A DNA stretch of 64,000 bases from Rosettibacter sp037481715 (GCA_037481715.1 JBBFLD010000003.1:62001-126000), one strand, 5' to 3'; positions 18,279-26,161 are shown, counted from the stretch's first letter. Translations and numbers: made by a program. Notes: generated by a model not told the origin, from the sequence alone.

Positions 18279-18944
18279 TTAACATCCTTCACGTTTTTTC
18301 TTTGGGGCTGATTTTAAGTTACTTGCAGGCGGCGGTGTTATTTTAGGAGTTGATAAAGTCTGCACATTTTGAATAACACTTGAAGTTGTTGTTCCAGAAA
18401 CAATTTGAGGCGCTCCACCAAAATGTAAACTTATCTGCTTAATTTTCTCGAACTCTGCTTTTTCTTCACTCGAAGCATTTTCTGCTAATTTTGGATAAAG
18501 AATTTTTTCTTTCCATTCATTTAATCCGCCTTTCAAAATATAAACAGATTTGTAATTAGCACTTTTCAAAATAAACCATGCTTGAGCAGAAACGATGTCA
18601 TCATCGCCATATAAAATTATTTTTTCATTTCTCATTAAATCAGAATCAAGAAGATTTTCAATTGGAATATTAACTGAAGCAGGAATTGAATACTCATTAA
18701 AAGATTTTTCATCACGCAAATCAACAAGAGTAAAATCGGCTTTCCCTTCGATTAGCCATTCTGCCAATTCCATTACGGAAATTTCATCTTGATTTCCTAT
18801 TGCTGTTAAAGCCAATTCTTTTGCATTTACTGTAATTTTATTTTTGTTTACTGGATTTCCAATAAACAATGCGGCAATTCCCATTAAAGCAGCAATTATC
18901 GCCAATCTTTTTGATATACTTAATTTTTCAATTGGACATTTCAT
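18279..18944 (-). CDS. Membrane-anchored rhodanese-fold protein lacking the catalytic Cys, with C-terminal Cys
   Basis: A 221-residue protein with one N-terminal membrane helix (residues 13-30) and a periplasmic rhodanese domain (about 52-150: ELAEWLIEGKADFTLVDLRD, IPASVNIPIE, YILKGGLNEWKEKIL). The catalytic loop that normally reads xYCxxGxRS is LYGDDDIVS, so the sulfur-carrying Cys is replaced by Gly113. A flexible Pro/Ser/Thr tail then runs to a Lys-rich end, KKKREGC, whose last residue is Cys221; the only other Cys is at position 3. An ATG further upstream at 18989 exists, but the ATG at 18944 has GGGGAGAG upstream and a 4-base ATGA overlap with the second YedE gene. The context implies a sulfur-trafficking role, perhaps with Cys221 as carrier; this is inference. 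Confidence 0.85.
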   Translation of the reverse strand: MKCPIEKLSISKRLAIIAALMGIAALFIGNPVNKNKITVNAKELALTAIGNQDEISVMELAEWLIEGKADFTLVDLRDEKSFNEYSIPASVNIPIENLLDSDLMRNEKIILYGDDDIVSAQAWFILKSANYKSVYILKGGLNEWKEKILYPKLAENASSEEKAEFEKIKQISLHFGGAPQIVSGTTTSSVIQNVQTLSTPKITPPPASNLKSAPKKKREGC

Positions 18945-19543
18945 TCTTTTTCTCTCCCCAATTTTTTCGTCATAACTTTTTCGCTCCATTCAGCAGCTGC
19001 AAATGCACCTAAAGCCATCATAACAACAAGAAAAACAACCAAGCCGTGAGATAATCCTAAAAATTGCGGCAATGTAACTTTTCCCATTGGTGTTGAGTTG
19101 TAGAAATTTTCTATCAACGGGAAAATTTCTCCAAAGAGAAAAATTCCAAAGAACATTCCAAGCAAGTAAACCATTCCATCGTATCTGCCAGTAGATGCAG
19201 AAACTACAGATGTGCCGGGGCAATAACCACCAATTACAAATCCAATACCCAGCAATAATCCCCCGATAATTTGAGGAATGATATAAGTATCAGTTAAATA
19301 AATCAATGACATATCCAGCCAGCCAATCCATGATAAATAAAAAACTCCAAGCATAGCAGTAACAATTGCGGTAAACATAACTTTAAGAACTCTCATATTA
19401 TAGAAATAAAATTGAGCTGCAAGAATTCTTGCGTTTCCAAATCCGCCTCGTTCTAATGCGAAACCAAATCCAATTCCAATTACAAATGCAACAACTAAAC
19501 TGAAATCAAAACTGAAGTAATCGAATTTATAATATGGCATCAT
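18941..19543 (-). CDS. YeeE/YedE-family half-size sulfur-compound transporter (second gene)
   Basis: A 200-residue membrane protein with about five helices. The family is linked to uptake of thiosulfate or related sulfur compounds. The conserved Cys lies in GGYCPGTSVVSAS, followed by DGMVYLLGMFFG. Three ATGs compete: 19549, 19543 and 19540. An AGGAGG at 19552-19557 sits two bases from the first but eight from 19543, and 19543 also gives an ATGA overlap with the upstream stop, so it is chosen. It is the second half of a pair that together equals one full-length YeeE. It overlaps the pseudo-rhodanese gene by four bases, indicating tight coexpression. Confidence 0.86.
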   Translation of the reverse strand: MMPYYKFDYFSFDFSLVVAFVIGIGFGFALERGGFGNARILAAQFYFYNMRVLKVMFTAIVTAMLGVFYLSWIGWLDMSLIYLTDTYIIPQIIGGLLLGIGFVIGGYCPGTSVVSASTGRYDGMVYLLGMFFGIFLFGEIFPLIENFYNSTPMGKVTLPQFLGLSHGLVVFLVVMMALGAFAAAEWSEKVMTKKLGREKE

Positions 19544-20112
19544 AACCATTGCCTCCTAAAAAAGTATGCTGCTAAATAACCGCCGCCAAAGACGGCAAAC
19601 ATAAATGCCCAGCTTCCAAGATTAAGCAAGGCTCCACCAGTTAAAGCTTGACCACTTGTGCATCCTCTTGCAAGTTTGGCACCAAATCCCATTATTGCTC
19701 CGCCAATGAATGCATAAATTAATCTTGTTCGATTAGATACATTTGGACCTTTTTCAATAGTTCTTTTAACACGATGTGCAAGTGTGCCGGATAAAAATCC
19801 TCCGGCTGCAACACCTAATACTTCAAAAACAAGCCAGTCCTTTAATGGATTTGTAGTTCCATCTGTAAGATATTCTTTGTAAAAATTATTCTTTGATGCA
19901 TGTTCAGGTGCTACTTTAGATACAGTTACAGCAACAACAGTTGAAGCTGCACCTGAAGCTCCTAAACCTCTTCCCATAATTACAAATGCAGCAAGAAGAA
20001 CAAGTCCCAAGCCTATACCAACAAGATATGGATTTGAATATGGCTTTGGCTGATGAACAATTTCTTCTGTTTTTGATTCACTTTTTGAAAATAATCCTGC
20101 TAATGTTGACAT
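19540..20112 (-). CDS. YeeE/YedE-family half-size sulfur-compound transporter (first gene)
   Basis: A 190-residue membrane protein with about four helices after a hydrophilic N-terminus. The signature Cys motif is KLARGCTSGQALTGGALL around residue 150, the motif that in full-length YeeE/YedE relays sulfur through the channel. GGAG lies five bases before the ATG. Together with the following gene it forms a two-gene, presumably heterodimeric transporter, a common arrangement in Bacteroidota. It sits 24 bases after psrC, linking sulfur import or export to the molybdenum reductase. Whether thiosulfate, polysulfide or another species is moved is not shown by sequence. Confidence 0.86.
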   Translation of the reverse strand: MSTLAGLFSKSESKTEEIVHQPKPYSNPYLVGIGLGLVLLAAFVIMGRGLGASGAASTVVAVTVSKVAPEHASKNNFYKEYLTDGTTNPLKDWLVFEVLGVAAGGFLSGTLAHRVKRTIEKGPNVSNRTRLIYAFIGGAIMGFGAKLARGCTSGQALTGGALLNLGSWAFMFAVFGGGYLAAYFFRRQWL

Positions 20113-20136
20113 TTTTACTCCAGTAATTATTTATAT

Positions 20137-21084
20137 TTATTTAAAATGTGCATTAAAATAATGACTGTATTGACCTGCATAGACAATAATAAATCTCAAT
20201 ATTAATCCACCAAGAATAACCAGAATTGGTGCAACGGGTGTATGTTTAATTTTATGATTTACTGCAAGAAGTTGAATAATCAATGGAATAACAATTCCAA
20301 GTCCTATTACAAAAGTCCAGAACTGCGGTGCATATTCGCCGCTTATTAAAAGTTTTGCAGCTGCAATATGAACTGCAGAAGAAGTTGATAATCCAATTAG
20401 CAATAACATAATCACAAAAAGTTCAATTACTAAAAATCCATTATCTGCTTTTGCAAGTAATTCTCTTTCATAAACATTCTTTGCAATCATGTGAACAAAA
20501 GCTGCAGCTGTTGATAATCCAGAAACAAGAAATAAAATTGATAGAATTGAAGAATTCCACAATGGTCTAGAACCCATAGTGCTTAAAAGTACACCGGTAT
20601 AAATTCCAAGCATGCCGCCAAAAAGCATATTGACTATGCCAATGTTTTGAAGCAATCTCGGCTTTTGATTTATAAAAGTTGTTACTTTGTTTAATTGCGG
20701 AAACTTATTAATCAAGAATGACGGCGGACCAATTAAAAGATTAGCAATTATTGCTGGATATACAAGAATTAAAATCCATGCACCCCACGACATTGGAGAA
20801 GAAATTCTGAATGTTGTATATAAACGCCAAACAAAAAGTTTATGCTCTAAATCCAGAAACAATGCAAACATTCCAAAGCTTAGAAGTACTAAGCTTATTA
20901 GTGGCAAAGTATAACATGCGCAGCTTGTTTCTTTATATCTCTTGCTGAATAAAAAATATCCTGAAATAATCATCATTCCAGCAACCATGCCACCAAGAAA
21001 AAGATAAACTGGGATTTCCCAACCCCAAACATGAGTGAATGGATCAATTTGAGGATTATGACGAGTTGTTGTTAATTCTTGCAT
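20137..21084 (-). CDS. psrC: Polysulfide reductase-type membrane subunit (NrfD/PsrC family)
   Basis: The quinone-reactive integral membrane subunit of a PsrABC-type complex. At 315 residues with eight or nine hydrophobic helices it matches the NrfD family. The first helix begins WGWEIPVYLFLGGMVAGM, the family hallmark, and later helices hold SSPMSWGAWILI and STAAAFVHMI. An AAGAGG site precedes the ATG at 21084. It is separated from psrB by 488 bases of noncoding sequence, unusual for subunits of one complex, so it may have its own promoter. The YeeE pair and pseudo-rhodanese follow directly. Direction of electron flow cannot be read from sequence. Confidence 0.9.
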   Translation of the reverse strand: MQELTTTRHNPQIDPFTHVWGWEIPVYLFLGGMVAGMMIISGYFLFSKRYKETSCACYTLPLISLVLLSFGMFALFLDLEHKLFVWRLYTTFRISSPMSWGAWILILVYPAIIANLLIGPPSFLINKFPQLNKVTTFINQKPRLLQNIGIVNMLFGGMLGIYTGVLLSTMGSRPLWNSSILSILFLVSGLSTAAAFVHMIAKNVYERELLAKADNGFLVIELFVIMLLLIGLSTSSAVHIAAAKLLISGEYAPQFWTFVIGLGIVIPLIIQLLAVNHKIKHTPVAPILVILGGLILRFIIVYAGQYSHYFNAHFK

Positions 21085-21572
21085 TTTAACCTCTTAAAAA
21101 AATTTAGAACAATATTTAAATAAGAAATACAAATGTTGTAATCTTAATACAAACTGAAGCAATCTTGGAATCTCCTATTTACAATTTACCTTTAGATTTT
21201 TTGCATTAATTAGTCCAACATCAAAGATTATTTTGCTTTTCTTCTATTGTAATTCTGAGTCTGCCAAAGGCAGATGGCGAATCTTAAACCAATTATAAAC
21301 TTCTTCGCTTCGCTCAGAATGATTTCGTTATCATTTATTACTTTTCATTCTAAGGAATCCGCCAAATGCGGATGAGAAACAATCTATTTATAAAACATTA
21401 ATTCTTTGAGAATCTTTCCTTACTAAATCGGTGTCATAGTGATACTTGTGTTTTTTCTTAGCATGAACAACTGTGTTCTGTTTTTTCACTTTTCTCAGAA
21501 TAATGCTTAAGAGTCCACAAGTCTGTCAAACAACAAATTAAGAACTCATACAGTTTTATAAAACACATAATA
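21085..21572. repeat. Gene-free gap holding degenerate CATTCTGAG-type intergenic repeats
   Basis: No plausible gene is present. Two related plus-strand blocks, ATTCTGAGTCTGCCAAAGG at 21252-21270 continuing to about 21285, and CATTCTAAGGAATCCGCCAA at 21346-21365 continuing to about 21384, each contain a small RCCAAAxGC..GAT dyad. Between them at about 21299-21325 lies an inverted copy that reads CATTCTGAGCGAAGCGAAGA on the minus strand. A shorter remnant, CTCAGAAT, is near 21494. These resemble dispersed intergenic repeats. They separate psrB from psrC and might carry a psrC promoter or a processing or termination signal. Confidence 0.6.
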
Positions 21573-22112
21573 TCATATCAAATAAAATATTCTTGGTGAT
21601 GTTCCTGCTTCTGGCAAAAGTGTATGATATTTTCTTGAAGCAAGAAGTTTGCTTACTTCGCTGTTTGGGTCATCTAAATCACCAAAATACATGCAATGTG
21701 TTGGACATACAGAAACACATGCTGGCTGTTCACCTTTTTCTACTCTATGAATGCAAAATGTGCATTTATCTGCATATCCATCTGGATGAATAAATCTTGC
21801 ATCGTATGGACATGCGGCAAGACATGCTTTACAACCTATGCACATATCATGGTCTACAAGAACAACTTTTCCAATTTCATGTACATGACTTGCACCTGTT
21901 GGACAGCAAGAGACGCATGGAGTATTATCACAATGATTACATCTTTGTGATTGAATTTCAACCTGAACATCAGGAAATTTTCCTTCAGTAATTTGAACAA
22001 TCCAATCACGATTGTAACCTTCTGGAACATTATTTTCTGTTTTGCATGCAACAACACAATCCATGCAGCCAACACATTTCTTTGTATCTATAACCATTCC
22101 ATATCTTGCCAT
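21573..22112 (-). CDS. psrB: Iron-sulfur subunit of PsrABC-type reductase (four 4Fe-4S clusters)
   Basis: The electron-transfer subunit linking the molybdenum subunit to the quinone-reactive subunit. Four cysteine clusters are visible: CVGCMDCVVAC, CNHCDNTPCVSCC, CIGCKACLAAC, and CTFCIHRVEKGEQPACVSVC, the ferredoxin-like pattern of PsrB/TtrB/DmsB proteins. The frame extends upstream to 22139, but the ATG at 22112 (MARYGMVIDTKKC) has GAGGTG at proper spacing and starts one base after the psrA stop, so it is chosen (179 residues). It has no signal peptide and would be exported with PsrA. Confidence 0.93.
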   Translation of the reverse strand: MARYGMVIDTKKCVGCMDCVVACKTENNVPEGYNRDWIVQITEGKFPDVQVEIQSQRCNHCDNTPCVSCCPTGASHVHEIGKVVLVDHDMCIGCKACLAACPYDARFIHPDGYADKCTFCIHRVEKGEQPACVSVCPTHCMYFGDLDDPNSEVSKLLASRKYHTLLPEAGTSPRIFYLI

Positions 22113-22113
22113 A

Positions 22114-24312
22114 TCACACCTCAACTTCAAATGTGACAAAATTTACATTCATACCTGTTCCTCCCATCAATGGATCAGTTTTATATTTTGTTATTAATTG
22201 AGAATCACTTGCACCTTTTTGATATGCCCGCTTCAACATTCTTGAATTATGACCAAAACCATGAACCATATAAACACAATCAGGTCTAATTCTTTCTGTT
22301 GCTTTTACTTTTACTTTATTGCTTAAAATTCCATCTTGATTTTTCAATCGAATATATTGGCCGGATTTCAATCCCCATTTTTGTGCAATATCAGAATTAA
22401 TCCAGACTTCATTTTCTTCCATCATATCCATAAGAATAGGATTTGATTGTGTTCTTGAGAAGGAATGAACTGGTGCTCTTCCAAATAGTAATCTGAAATA
22501 TCCAGCTGGTGGTTCTTCTGGTCTTTGATATTTTGGGACTGGATCAAATCCTGCTTGCAAAAGCTGCATTGAATAAAATTCAATTTTACCTGAAGGCGTT
22601 GCAAATTCAGGTTCAATCCCATCTTCAATATAAATTGGTTGTTTGGAGCCTTTAATAATTCCTTCTTTCTTAAGTTGTTCTAAACTTAATCCAGCAGCTT
22701 TAAGTCGATAATCAAAATATTCTTCAATATGATTCCATGGGAAGTAATGTCCAAGTCCAAGTTTCTCGGCTAATTTTTTTGCAATCCACCAGTTTGGTTT
22801 TTGGTCTGCAGGTGGTTCTACCACTGGTTGACGAATTCCAACAAAAGGTTCTTTGAAGGCAGACATATGCAAGTCGTCATATCTTTCAAGATATACAGCT
22901 TCTGGTAAAACAACATCAGCCCAGCCTGCTATTTCACTTGGAATTACATCTATTACAACAAGCAAATCCAAATTCTGAATTGCTTTAATTGTTTCTTCTT
23001 CATTTGGTAATGCGTGAATTAAATTTGTCGCATATACAAACCATCCTTTGATTGGATATGGTTTACCAGTAATAGTAGCTTCTCTTATTCCTGTTGTAAT
23101 TTCTTCGGAAGCAAAAGGATATTTTTTATTTGGATTATCTAACTTTTCTTTCTTTGGTTCTGGATAAGGCGGATATGGATAAGGAGGTAATGAATAACTG
23201 ACAGGGAAAAAGAATCCTCCTTTTCTTCCCCAATTACCCATTAATGCATTCAGCAGAGCAATGGCTCTACTTCTTTGAGTATCATCTCCATACCAAGTTG
23301 CATGTCGACCTGGATGAATCAATGTTGCTGGTTTATGCATTGCTATTGTTCTTGCAGTAGTTCTTATCAAGTCAGGTTTGATACCTGTTTCTGGATAAGC
23401 CCATTCTGGAGTGTATTGAGAAATTTCGGCTGCGAATTGTTCAAATCCAAATCCATATTTTTTAATAAAATCTTCATCATATAATTTTTCTGTAACTATA
23501 ACATTCATCCATGCAAGCAGAAGTGCAATATCGGTTCCCGGCTTAATTGGCAAATAATATTTTGCTTTGGAAGCTGCAGTTGAAAAACGAGGGTCAACGA
23601 CAATAATTGTAGCATCATTTTGAACTGCTGCAGCAAATTCCTGAACTTGTGAATTATGCATATTTTCGCCGAGATGAGAACCAATAAGCACAAGACATTT
23701 AGTATTTTCGATATCAGTTCTTTCGGGTGAACCGATAGCATCGCCAAAAGTTAATTCAAATCCAACATCTCGAGGACCGCGGCATTGAGCAAATGAAGGT
23801 GCTGCAAAATTTATAGCTCCGTAAGCTTTTAACATATGTTTAAGAAAATTACCGCCAATACCATGTGAAAATGAAGCAACAGATTCTGCTCCATACTTTT
23901 CTTTAATTTTAATCATTTTATTTGCGATATAATCAAGAGCTTCGTCCCAAGTTACTTCTTTCCAGATTTCTTCACCGCGCTGTTTTACTCTAATTAATGG
24001 AGCTCTTAATCTATCAGGATCAAAGTGAGCCCCAATTCCTCCTGTTCCTCTTGGACATAATCTGCCTTTACTTAACGGGTCAAGAGGATTTCCTTCAATC
24101 TTCCACAACTCGCCATCTTTCACGTATGCAATCGCACCGCATTTCCAAAAACAAATATCACAGTAAGTTGGAATTTTCTTGATGCCTTTAACTTTTTCGC
24201 TGTTAATTTTTTTGGCTCCTTTAACAATGGGACCAAGTGCAGAGGAAGCCGCAGCTGCTCCAACTGTAAATCCTGTAATTTTCAAAAATTTTCTTCTTGA
24301 TATTTGATTCAT
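22114..24312 (-). CDS. psrA: Molybdopterin oxidoreductase, polysulfide/thiosulfate reductase-like catalytic subunit
   Basis: A 732-residue periplasmic catalytic subunit. The N-terminus ISRRKFLKITG is a Tat export signal. A proximal 4Fe-4S site is C51-x2-C54-x3-C58-x27-C86. Molybdopterin domains follow (SFSHGIGGNF, VVIDVIPSEIAGWADVVLPE, and a C-terminal dinucleotide-binding domain with RPDCVYMVHGFGH). Cys177 in SFAQCRGPRDVGF is positioned like the Mo-ligating Cys of characterised PsrA. Length and cluster content support polysulfide, thiosulfate or tetrathionate reductase; the YeeE and rhodanese neighbours favour a sulfur substrate. A MerR gene ends two bases before the start. The exact substrate, and whether it runs as a reductase or oxidase, is inference. 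Confidence 0.9.
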   Translation of the reverse strand: MNQISRRKFLKITGFTVGAAAASSALGPIVKGAKKINSEKVKGIKKIPTYCDICFWKCGAIAYVKDGELWKIEGNPLDPLSKGRLCPRGTGGIGAHFDPDRLRAPLIRVKQRGEEIWKEVTWDEALDYIANKMIKIKEKYGAESVASFSHGIGGNFLKHMLKAYGAINFAAPSFAQCRGPRDVGFELTFGDAIGSPERTDIENTKCLVLIGSHLGENMHNSQVQEFAAAVQNDATIIVVDPRFSTAASKAKYYLPIKPGTDIALLLAWMNVIVTEKLYDEDFIKKYGFGFEQFAAEISQYTPEWAYPETGIKPDLIRTTARTIAMHKPATLIHPGRHATWYGDDTQRSRAIALLNALMGNWGRKGGFFFPVSYSLPPYPYPPYPEPKKEKLDNPNKKYPFASEEITTGIREATITGKPYPIKGWFVYATNLIHALPNEEETIKAIQNLDLLVVIDVIPSEIAGWADVVLPEAVYLERYDDLHMSAFKEPFVGIRQPVVEPPADQKPNWWIAKKLAEKLGLGHYFPWNHIEEYFDYRLKAAGLSLEQLKKEGIIKGSKQPIYIEDGIEPEFATPSGKIEFYSMQLLQAGFDPVPKYQRPEEPPAGYFRLLFGRAPVHSFSRTQSNPILMDMMEENEVWINSDIAQKWGLKSGQYIRLKNQDGILSNKVKVKATERIRPDCVYMVHGFGHNSRMLKRAYQKGASDSQLITKYKTDPLMGGTGMNVNFVTFEVEV

Positions 24313-24314
24313 TA

Positions 24315-24755
24315 CTACCTCGAAATAGATTTTATTAATTCTTTAATTTCGCTGCATTGAGTATACTTCTGATAAACATCACACTCACGGCAATCTCTTT
24401 TTTCGCAAATAGTTTTGGGATGTTCATAACTCCAGCAAGGTTCACTATGTCCTTTATAAGCTTTACAATTTTTTCTATCCTTAATTGAACATTTTACAAC
24501 TTCCCAGCATGGAATTAATGAATACAAAGTTTTAATCCCATTAATACTAATTTTTGATTCATTAATTGCTTTTCTGATACATTCTATTCTTTCAAGGTCA
24601 GATTTTGAATAAAGCCTTTGATTCGATTCTTTCTTGAAAGGAATAATTAATCCTTCACGCTCATACATTCTTAATGTATGAACAGAAATATTTAACAACT
24701 TAGCTGCAGCGCTGATTGGGAAAATTGGCTCTTTATCTTCTATTCTTTCTATCAT
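24315..24755 (-). CDS. MerR-family regulator with C-terminal two-CW cysteine domain
   Basis: A 146-residue regulator. Residues 11-75 form a MerR winged helix (ISAAAKLLNISVHTLRMYER, then REGLIIPF). Instead of a long dimerisation helix and drug pocket, the C-terminus carries eight Cys (83, 89, 97, 107, 117, 122, 125, 134), including CW at 83 and 107, the layout of two-CW domains. Such a set could bind an iron-sulfur cluster or zinc, or react with sulfane sulfur. The gene starts the psr transcript and its stop is two bases before psrA, so it probably regulates that operon and itself. A perfect inverted repeat lies just upstream. No ribosome site is seen before the ATG. Confidence 0.85.
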   Translation of the reverse strand: MIERIEDKEPIFPISAAAKLLNISVHTLRMYEREGLIIPFKKESNQRLYSKSDLERIECIRKAINESKISINGIKTLYSLIPCWEVVKCSIKDRKNCKAYKGHSEPCWSYEHPKTICEKRDCRECDVYQKYTQCSEIKELIKSISR

Positions 24756-24761
24756 TTTTAT

Positions 24762-24818
24762 ATCATAACAAAGTTGATATCTATAAATATCAACTTTTCT
24801 GCCAGTTATAGATATTTA
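24762..24818 (-). promoter_or_regulatory. Putative MerR-type promoter/operator of the psr operon
   Basis: AAGTTGATAT-N6-ATATCAACTT (24771-24796) is a perfect inverted repeat ending 16 bases upstream of the MerR start. A second overlapping dyad, TAAATATC/GATATTTA, has arms at 24784-24791 and 24811-24818. On the minus strand, TTGATA (24793-24788) and TATGAT (24767-24762) are separated by 20 bases, the long spacer typical of MerR-controlled promoters. The -10 would place transcription start at the ATG, matching the lack of a ribosome site. Bacteroidota promoters can differ from this consensus, so the promoter call is tentative; the dyads are exact. Confidence 0.5.
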
Positions 24819-24911
24819 TTTAATCTAATAAATCAAATCTGTGTGAAATTATTTTTTTAGAATTAAGAAAACTTTATAAAAAGCGGGAATAATAAGAGAG
24901 AAGCTCTACAA

Positions 24912-26096
24912 TTACTTGCTCAAAATTGGTTCTAATTTGCTTCGCAAGTCAAATATATTAGAAATGATAAGTTTTTCCCTCGCTTTAATACTATTAAATA
25001 ATTCTAATTGTTTGCCTTTTAATTCAGACATATATTTTGCTTCTATAAGTATTTTGTCATCTGTAAAGAAATCTATTTCAAGTTTGTCCTTATAAATGTA
25101 ATGAGGGTTTTTATGTTTAATTTTAAGATAAATGTAATTTTCAAACAAACTTCCTTTATCGCGAAATCCAGTAAAAACATTTCTAATCCCCAAATCGGGT
25201 GCATAAATTTTTTTTGCAGATAATAATCTTTCGTTAGTAGTTCCATATCGAGGCAACAGATAAATTAGATAAGTATCCTGAAAATAACTGATAAGTCTTT
25301 TTACAGTATCTGGAGAAACCCTTAGAATATTTGCTATTTTGTTTATGCTAAAAACTTTCCCACATCTTTCCATTAATAAAAGAAAAAGGTCTTTCAATAA
25401 ATATGAATCTCTGATTTTATATTGTGCAGCAATATCTTTTAGAATTATATCATCAACAAGTTCTTTAACATATTCAATATCACCCCTTAACACATATTCA
25501 GGGATGCCGCCTGTATACATGTAATCTTCAAAATATTTATCATACAAATGTTCATCTCTTTTATTAATATGAATGTCCTTAAAGATTAAATACTCATCAA
25601 AATCCAGGGGCAATAATTCTATAATTTTTGTCCTTCCTGTAATAAAACTTTTTTTGCTTTTTAATATTGAAGATTGAGAAGAAGATGCAAATATTTTCAC
25701 ATTTTGATTATCATAGAGATTTTTTAATTGTTGTTCAAATGCTTCTTTATAAGCTATTTCATCAATAAAAAGATAAACTTTTTCTGTAAATCTTATCCGA
25801 TGTATTTTTCTATAATCATCAACAATTTCAATAATTGATTTATTTGATAGCAGATAATCGTCAGCACTTATGTAAAATATTTTCTTGGGGTCAATGTTTT
25901 CTTTTAGTAATAAATCACTAATTATTAATTTCATTAATGTTGTTTTCCCAATTCTCCTCAACCCTATTAAAAATACAATATCTTTGGTTCTTAAGTGCAA
26001 AGAAATTTGGTTAAGAACATGCTTACGGGGAAAGATATCTTTAATACTATACTCTTCTTCCCACCAAGGATTATATCTGTAATATAACTCTTCCAT
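24912..26096 (-). CDS. AAA-type ATPase with DUF4143 (PD-(D/E)XK-like) C-terminus
   Basis: A 394-residue soluble ATPase of a widespread, poorly understood family. Walker A is GLRRIGKTT (residues 45-53), Walker B is VYLFIDEIAY (107-116), and a sensor-like IFASSSQSSILKSKKSF segment follows. A winged helix region (INKIANILRVSPDTVKRLIS) precedes the C-terminal DUF4143 nuclease-like fold with E340, D342, E352 and K354 in EIDFFTDDKILIEAKY, a PD-(D/E)XK arrangement. The gene stands alone between the psr operon and the cytochrome operon, with twin palindromes upstream of its start. Gene-specific role is unknown; a DNA-associated or autoregulated function is possible. Confidence 0.85.
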   Translation of the reverse strand: MEELYYRYNPWWEEEYSIKDIFPRKHVLNQISLHLRTKDIVFLIGLRRIGKTTLMKLIISDLLLKENIDPKKIFYISADDYLLSNKSIIEIVDDYRKIHRIRFTEKVYLFIDEIAYKEAFEQQLKNLYDNQNVKIFASSSQSSILKSKKSFITGRTKIIELLPLDFDEYLIFKDIHINKRDEHLYDKYFEDYMYTGGIPEYVLRGDIEYVKELVDDIILKDIAAQYKIRDSYLLKDLFLLLMERCGKVFSINKIANILRVSPDTVKRLISYFQDTYLIYLLPRYGTTNERLLSAKKIYAPDLGIRNVFTGFRDKGSLFENYIYLKIKHKNPHYIYKDKLEIDFFTDDKILIEAKYMSELKGKQLELFNSIKAREKLIISNIFDLRSKLEPILSK

Positions 26097-26107
26097 GTCA
26101 GCTCAAA

Positions 26108-26159
26108 TATACGATACTATCGTATAAAAAATCAACAAATTATACGACAGCATCGTATA
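26108..26159 (-). promoter_or_regulatory. Twin 19-bp palindromic operator upstream of the DUF4143 ATPase
   Basis: TATACGAT-ACT-ATCGTATA at 26108-26126 is a perfect palindrome with a 3-base centre. TATACGAC-AGC-ATCGTATA at 26141-26159 is the same site with one mismatch. Centres are 33 bases apart, about three helical turns, so two dimers would bind the same face. The pair occupies positions 12 to 63 upstream of the ATPase ATG and ends just before the stop of the multihaem gene. The binding protein is unknown; the ATPase's own winged helix is one candidate. Confidence 0.6.
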
Positions 26160-26161
26160 AT

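Noticed and set aside
21593..22136. Several plus-strand open frames opposite psrB
   Set aside because: They are antisense to a clear 4Fe-4S protein, rich in Cys and His because of its codons, and lack ribosome sites or family motifs.
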